Positions 14,558-18,574 of a stretch of 18,574 bases of DNA are shown piece after piece; position 1 is the first letter of the stretch; each line of letters opens with the position of its first letter. A program made the translations under genes and the position numbers. The stretch covers positions 1-18,574 of the forward strand of contig JADFKI010000031.1 in assembly GCA_022565015.1 (NCBI GenBank), read 5' to 3'. A model generated the notes under the pieces. The model was not told where the DNA came from. It was given only the letters and a program-made list of their open reading frames with translations, and searched no databases. This DNA comes from Chloroflexota bacterium (GTDB taxonomy: Bacteria > Chloroflexota > Dehalococcoidia > Lucifugimonadales > JADFKI01).

Positions 14558-16120
14558 ATGCTCGATCTACTCATCACGAACGGATACATCCTCGACGGCA
14601 CGGGGAGCCCGGGTTTTTACGGGTCCGTCGGCGTCGAGGGGGATAGGATACGGATGTTCAGGGGCAGCACAGACTCGGTAGAGGCCGCTCGGACGATTGA
14701 TGCCGCCGACCACGTGGTCTCGCCGGGCTTCATCGACATGCACTCTCACGCGGGCCTAGTCATCTTATCCGAGCCCGAGCACCATCCAAAGGTCCGTCAG
14801 GGCATAACGACCGAGCTAATCGGCGTGGACGGCAACTCATACGCCCCCTTTCGCTCACACGACGATTTCCTCAGCTTTGTTGAGCTTAACTCAGGACTGG
14901 ACGGCAATCCCCCGCTGCCGGGAAGATGGTCGACCGTCGAGCAATACCTGGAGATGTTCGACCGCAAGGCGGCCGTGAATATCGCCTATATCCTTGGCAA
15001 CTCACCCGTGCGAATCAACGTAATAGGCTGGGACGACAGGCCCGCTACCAGGGCCGACATCGCGAACATGAAGGCAATCATACGAGAGGCGATGGAGGAG
15101 GGCGCCGTCGGTCTTTCGACGGGCCTGGACTACCCTCCCGGCAACTTCGCGGACACCGACGAGCTCGTGGAGCTGTCCAGCCAGGTCGTGGATATGGGCG
15201 GCATATATCACACGCACGTGCGTTACCACTTGGGAGACATGTATCTAGACCCCTTCAAGGAAGCGCTGGAGATCGGGACCCGCAGCGGCATTCCGGTGCA
15301 CATCACTCACTTCTATCAACGAGCGCCCAGCACCGGGGGTGGCCGCGGCCTGTTGAGGCTGGTCGAAGACGCCGCCGAATCGGGCCAGGACGTCACCTTC
15401 GACAGCTATCCATATATATACGGAAGCACCCGTCTGCTGATCATGGTGCCGGACTGGGCGCACGTCGGCGGCATCGGCAAGCTGAAGGAGGTTCTGGCCT
15501 CGGACGAGGGGCGCGAGCGTCTCAAGAAGGAGGTCGTGCCGCGCGGTACGTCCTGGCACGAGGTCTGGCTGACCTATTTCAAGCAGCCGCAGAACCACCA
15601 GTACGAGGGCCACTCCATCGCGTCCATAGCGGAGATGCGCAAACAGCACCCCGTAGACGCAATCTGTGATCTGCTTCTGGAGGAAGACCTGCAGACCTGC
15701 TACATATCCATGGGCGCGAACGGCAACTCACTCCCCGCCTTCGTGACCCATCCGCTCTCCATGGTCGGCAGCGACGCGGTGCTTCTTGGCGACTTCCCCA
15801 GCCCTCGCACGTACGGTTGCTTTCCCGTCATCCTCTCGGAGTACGTGCGCGAGGAGAACCAGATGTCGCTGCCCAACGCGATCCGCAAGATGACGTCTTT
15901 TCCGGCGCAGCGTCTTGGACTCCACGATCGCGGGCTTCTTCGCGACGGCATGAAGGCCGACATAACCGTGTTCAGCGCGAACAACGTCAGAGCGCCTGCC
16001 ACGCGCACCGAGCCCAAGCAGTTCCCCATCGGCATACCGTACGTGATCGTCAACGGCACGGTCGTGATCGACGACGGCGAGCACACGGGCGCGCTGCCAG
16101 GAAGGGCGCTGAGGAGGTAA
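14558..16120 (+). CDS. N-acyl-D-amino-acid deacylase family amidohydrolase
   Basis: This 520-residue metal-dependent hydrolase belongs to the D-aminoacylase branch of the amidohydrolase superfamily, which releases D-amino acids or hydrolyses related cyclic or acylated amides. Visible motifs: FIDMHSHAG (His62, His64), GLSTGLDYPPG, YHTHVR (His220), HITHF (His251), DSYPY, MVGSDAV (Asp406), PRTYGCFPVILSEYVRE, and the closing GIPYVIVNGTVV. In characterised D-aminoacylases the loop GxCG supplies a metal-binding Cys; here it reads GVDGNS, with Asp91 instead, so metal use or substrate may differ. Start: ATG at 14558 with GGAGG (14544-14548) nine bases upstream. The substrate is uncertain; dihydroorotase-like or other amide hydrolases of the family are alternatives. 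Confidence 0.9.
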   Translation: MLDLLITNGYILDGTGSPGFYGSVGVEGDRIRMFRGSTDSVEAARTIDAADHVVSPGFIDMHSHAGLVILSEPEHHPKVRQGITTELIGVDGNSYAPFRSHDDFLSFVELNSGLDGNPPLPGRWSTVEQYLEMFDRKAAVNIAYILGNSPVRINVIGWDDRPATRADIANMKAIIREAMEEGAVGLSTGLDYPPGNFADTDELVELSSQVVDMGGIYHTHVRYHLGDMYLDPFKEALEIGTRSGIPVHITHFYQRAPSTGGGRGLLRLVEDAAESGQDVTFDSYPYIYGSTRLLIMVPDWAHVGGIGKLKEVLASDEGRERLKKEVVPRGTSWHEVWLTYFKQPQNHQYEGHSIASIAEMRKQHPVDAICDLLLEEDLQTCYISMGANGNSLPAFVTHPLSMVGSDAVLLGDFPSPRTYGCFPVILSEYVREENQMSLPNAIRKMTSFPAQRLGLHDRGLLRDGMKADITVFSANNVRAPATRTEPKQFPIGIPYVIVNGTVVIDDGEHTGALPGRALRR

Positions 16121-16153
16121 AGCAGGAGCCCGTGATTCCCAACGGCCCGTCAT

Positions 16154-16204
16154 TACCAAGGGGCACGTCTTACCAAGGGGCACGTCTTACCAAGGTGCCT
16201 GTCA
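16154..16204 (+). repeat. 17-base tandem repeat, about three copies
   Basis: TACCAAGGGGCACGTCT is repeated exactly at 16154-16170 and 16171-16187; a diverged third unit (TACCAAGGTGCCTGTCA) follows at 16188-16204 and merges into the palindromic element. It lies just after the amidohydrolase stop. Confidence 0.85.
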
Positions 16205-16227
16205 TTCCGGCGAAAGCCGGAATCCAG
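16201..16227. repeat. Dispersed palindromic element (ATTCCGGC-GAAA-GCCGGAAT type)
   Basis: GTCATTCCGGCGAAAGCCGG AATCCAG holds a perfect eight-base-pair stem closed by a GAAA tetraloop (16204-16223). It matches the widespread intergenic element whose translation gives VIPAKAGIQ or LDSGFRRND, seen in many bacterial genomes. It may act as a mobile non-autonomous repeat or an mRNA-end structure; many further copies are expected in this genome. Confidence 0.75.
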
Positions 16228-16314
16228 TAAAACAATCTCTACTGAAGCGTTGGAGAGCCTGTCAAACCATATACTATCGCAGAATCCACACGGAAAATTG
16301 CACCCGAGGTAAAT

Positions 16315-17651
16315 ATGAAAATCACCGACGTCAAGAGCTACGTGACCATGCCAAGAGACGGGCTGCCTTGGCATTTCGTGGAGGTCCTGACCGACGAGGG
16401 CGTGACGGGCCTGGGCGAGTGCTCCCTCTACATAGGCAACCAGATCATCACCGAGGCGATTCAGGCCGTGAAGCCGCTCGTCGTTGGACAAGACCCTGCG
16501 AACATCGAGGAGGTCTGGCAGCGCATCTTTCGACGTTACCTGCGCATTGGCGGCCGCGGCATCATCTCCGCGGCACTCAGCGCCATAGACATCGCGCTGT
16601 GGGACATCAAGGGCAAGGTCCTTGGGGTCCCCGTGTACCAGCTGCTCGGCGGCCCGGTACGAGAGAGTGTGCCGCTCTACACCCACGTGCAGGACGCCTC
16701 GTACGACGGAATCAGGGTCGAGGACGCCGTGGAGCTTGCGTTGAAGACCAAGGCCGAGGGGTACGAGGCCATCAAGGGCAAGGTCCTTGGGGTCCCCGTG
16801 TACCAGCTGCTGGCGGCCCGGTACGAGAGAGTGTGCCGCTCTACACCCACGTGCAGGACGCCTCGTACGACGGCATCAGGGTCGAGGACGCCGTGGAGCT
16901 TGCGTTGAAGACCAAGGCCGAGGGGTACGAGGCCATCAAGACGGACCCCTTCCGATGGGCCAAGCTCAGAAGCGGTCCGTTTCAGGGGGCGTCGATGCTG
17001 GAGCGGCTGACGCCCAAGATGATCGCCGATTCCGTGACGTGGGTCGGGGCGCTGCGCGACGCCCTCGGGCCCGACTACGAACTCATGGTCGACGCCCACG
17101 CCCGCTTCGACGTGCCAAGCGCAATCAAGGCAGCCAACGCCCTCGAGCAGTTCGACCTGACCTGGTTCGAGGAGCCGGTGCCGCCGGAGAGCTATGACGC
17201 ACTTAGGCAGGTCCGCGAGAACACCAACGTGCCCATATCGGTCGGCGAATCGCTGTTCACACGGTACGACTTCGTGCCGATTCTAGAGCAGCGACTGGCC
17301 GATTACCTAATGCCCGACATCGCGTGGACGGGCGGCATAAGCGAATTGAGACGAATCGCCACCATGTCCGAGGCTTATTACGTACGCTTCAGCCCCCACG
17401 ACGCCCTAGGACCCGTGGCGATAACCTCCGGCTTCCACGTATGCATGACGACTCCGAACCTCTATCGTCAGGAGTGTTTGCACACCTGGTTCGAGGACTT
17501 CCCCAAGGTCATAAAGCCGATGTTCGAATATCACGACGGGGCGATCTGGCCCTCGGACAGGCCTGGGCTTGGCATCGAGCTCGACCACGAAGGTGTTGCC
17601 GAGTACGCGATCGACCCCAGGAGCCGCGAGGCAAACCGGCTCGGGAGGTAA
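16315..17651 (+). pseudogene. Galactonate-dehydratase-like enolase-superfamily gene, frame broken inside a tandem duplication
   Basis: The start at ATG 16315 (GAGG five bases upstream) encodes a mandelate racemase-subgroup N-terminal domain. The frame ends at 16908 because codons 16605-16769 are repeated at 16770-16933 and the second copy lacks one C (after 16811). Joining 16315-16776 to 16941-17651 restores a normal 390-residue protein with metal ligands Asp205, Glu231 and Glu257 and base residues His207 and His307. Their spacing equals that recalled for E. coli D-galactonate dehydratase (Asp183, His185, Glu209, Glu235, His285). The family dehydrates sugar acids. As written, the first part (197 residues) lacks all catalytic residues. 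This is either a real lesion or an assembly or read error; the rest of the frame is undamaged, so any decay would be recent. Confidence 0.85.
16605..16940 (+). repeat. 165-base tandem duplication bounded by CATCAAG
   Basis: Copy 1 (16605-16769, 165 bases) and copy 2 (16770-16933, 164 bases) differ by one deletion (CTGCTCGG against CTGCTGG) and one substitution (GACGGAATC against GACGGCATC). The heptamer CATCAAG begins each copy and occurs again at 16934-16940, the pattern expected of slippage between short direct repeats. The original unit is 55 codons, in frame. Confidence 0.93.
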
Positions 17652-17692
17652 GGGGACTCCTTCGTTTAAGTCACTTGAATGGCTTATCCCCT
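17651..17692. terminator. Possible bidirectional stem between convergent genes
   Basis: AGGGGA (17651-17656) can pair with TCCCCT (17687-17692), enclosing a weaker inner repeat (TTAAGT / ACTTGA). It spans the short gap between the convergent dehydratase-like and hydrolase stops. The loop is long and no T-run is present, so support is weak. Confidence 0.25.
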
Positions 17693-18574
17693 CTGCACCG
17701 GCAGGACGATGTGCGACGGGCGGCCGGCGTCGTGGTAGACGGTCTGGTGGGCGATCTCGAACCGCCGCTCCAGGCCCAGCGGCCCGCCTGTGTTGGGGTT
17801 CACGTCGAAGCGCGGCCAGTTGCTGCTGCTGATGTCCAGACGGATTCGGTGGCCCTTCTTGAAGACGTTCGACGTCGGGTACAGCTTGAACACGAACTCG
17901 TAGGGCTGCCCGGGCTCCATGAGCTCCGGCCTTTCGAAGCCGTTGCGGTAGCGGGCCCTGATTATCGAGTCGGTGATGTTGATGGCAAGCCCCTGGGGGA
18001 AATCGGCGCTGGCTGGATATACATCCAGAAGCTTCGCGGTGAAGTCGGTGTCCACGGCTGAAGACGAAGCCCACAGGTGCATCTCGATGGGGCCCGTTAC
18101 CTCGACGTCCGCCTCCAGCGGCCCCGTCTGAAAAGTCAAAACGTCGCTTCGAGAGTTCAGGGGAAGCGTATCCTCGCAGCCGAAGAAGTCGAGACGCCCT
18201 CGCTGGTCGAAGCCGCCGGCCCGCATAATGGACTCCGCCGCCGATATTCCTCCGCCTATCGTGGGGACCGGGTCCTTTGGATCGAACGTGAAGCTGCTTT
18301 GCGAAGGTCCGTCCGTGGGCTTTTCCCTGGATAGCGAGCCGTCCCCGTGCAGGTAGTGTGGCGAGAACCGCGTCCCGGGCAAAGGCCAGTCGGGCTCGTC
18401 TCTCCAGTACCCGCCGTGGCTGATCTTGCCGGGATATTCGCTGTTGACGCCCGGCGAGCCCAACACCGCCTTCGTGCCTTCACCTGTCCCCATCGTGAAG
18501 ATTCTAACCGGCGACCAGTCGGCGACCTCCGTCGCCATCCCCTTGAGGTTGTGATCGAAACAACGCAGCTTGAG
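17684..18574 (-). CDS. CocE/NonD-family hydrolase, C-terminal part (5' end outside window)
   Basis: The frame stays open to the window edge, adding twelve residues (LKLRCFDHNLKG) before the first in-window Met, so the gene is truncated by the window rather than starting at 18538. FDHNLKG followed by PVRIFTMG is the hallmark junction between the alpha/beta-hydrolase core and the C-terminal jelly-roll of the X-Pro dipeptidyl-peptidase/CocE family. Visible beyond it are DVLTFQTGPLEADVEVTGPIE, DTDFTAKLLDVYP and the closing GHRIRLDISSSNWPRFDVNPN and HIVLPV segments. The catalytic Ser, Asp and His lie outside the window. The family cleaves esters or prolyl peptides; the substrate is unknown. It is convergent with the dehydratase-like gene, with 32 bases between stops. 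Confidence 0.92.
   Translation of the reverse strand, partial: LKLRCFDHNLKGMATEVADWSPVRIFTMGTGEGTKAVLGSPGVNSEYPGKISHGGYWRDEPDWPLPGTRFSPHYLHGDGSLSREKPTDGPSQSSFTFDPKDPVPTIGGGISAAESIMRAGGFDQRGRLDFFGCEDTLPLNSRSDVLTFQTGPLEADVEVTGPIEMHLWASSSAVDTDFTAKLLDVYPASADFPQGLAINITDSIIRARYRNGFERPELMEPGQPYEFVFKLYPTSNVFKKGHRIRLDISSSNWPRFDVNPNTGGPLGLERRFEIAHQTVYHDAGRPSHIVLPVQRG

Noticed and set aside
14926..15669. 247-codon frame within the amidohydrolase gene
   Set aside because: Same strand, another frame, Arg/Gly-rich translation; the amidohydrolase frame has conserved motifs throughout.
16153..16686. 177-codon minus-strand frame containing LDSGFRRND
   Set aside because: The readable part is only the translated dispersed palindromic repeat; the rest is antisense to the dehydratase-like gene.
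17684..18538. Treating the hydrolase as a complete 284-residue protein
   Set aside because: The frame continues to the window edge with the family motif FDHxLKG, so the gene is cut by the window.

Overview
The window is bacterial chromosomal DNA of fairly high GC (high fifties per cent by eye, GC-rich third codon positions). UGA acts as a stop codon, shown by a release-factor-2 gene with the classic autoregulatory frameshift site. The mix of genes (a CheC/CheD/CheX-type chemotaxis operon, an oligopeptide-type ABC transporter, a D-aminoacylase-family amidohydrolase, a sugar-acid-dehydratase-type enolase-superfamily gene and a CocE/NonD hydrolase) would suit a Chloroflexota lineage such as SAR202/Dehalococcoidia, where enolase-superfamily and amidohydrolase genes are often abundant. 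No ribosomal RNA or lineage marker is present, so this placement is inference.

Region 1 (1-8503): after a 36-codon plus-strand gene tail (1-111), a minus-strand chemotaxis operon is transcribed from 8503 down to 142: cheA, cheC, cheD, cheY, cheB, cheR, an HD-GYP-like gene, a small FliM-N-peptide/zinc-ribbon gene, and two tandem cheX-like genes. Several junctions overlap or are very short (ATGA at cheC/cheD, TAATG at the HD-GYP/zinc-ribbon junction, 67 bases between the cheX genes). CheA phosphorylates CheY and CheB, CheR and CheB set receptor methylation, CheD deamidates receptors and binds CheC, and CheC/CheX dephosphorylate CheY-P. No cheW, receptor or motor gene is in view. The most novel item is the 177-residue protein at 1276-1809. 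It has the CheY-binding peptide of FliM/FliY at its N terminus but no FliM body: the peptide is joined by an Ala/Pro linker and a coiled coil to a four-cysteine zinc ribbon. It looks like an undescribed CheY-P adaptor. Several operon members also carry degraded catalytic motifs (second CheX, first site of CheC, HD-GYP).

Region 2 (8504-13001): a 586-base non-coding gap, then a peptide/opine-type ABC importer read on the minus strand in the order solute-binding lipoprotein, permease B, permease C. No ATPase gene is present.

Region 3 (13116-14557): prfB on the minus strand, with the +1 programmed frameshift at CTT TGA C and an extended -10 promoter candidate, followed by a divergent control region.

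Region 4 (14558-18574): a plus-strand N-acyl-D-amino-acid deacylase-family amidohydrolase; a repeat-containing spacer; a galactonate-dehydratase-like gene split by a 165-base tandem duplication plus a one-base deletion; and, convergent to it, the C-terminal part of a CocE/NonD-family hydrolase that runs off the window. Together these suggest catabolism of scavenged organic matter (acylated amino acids, sugar acids, esters), next to a peptide importer.
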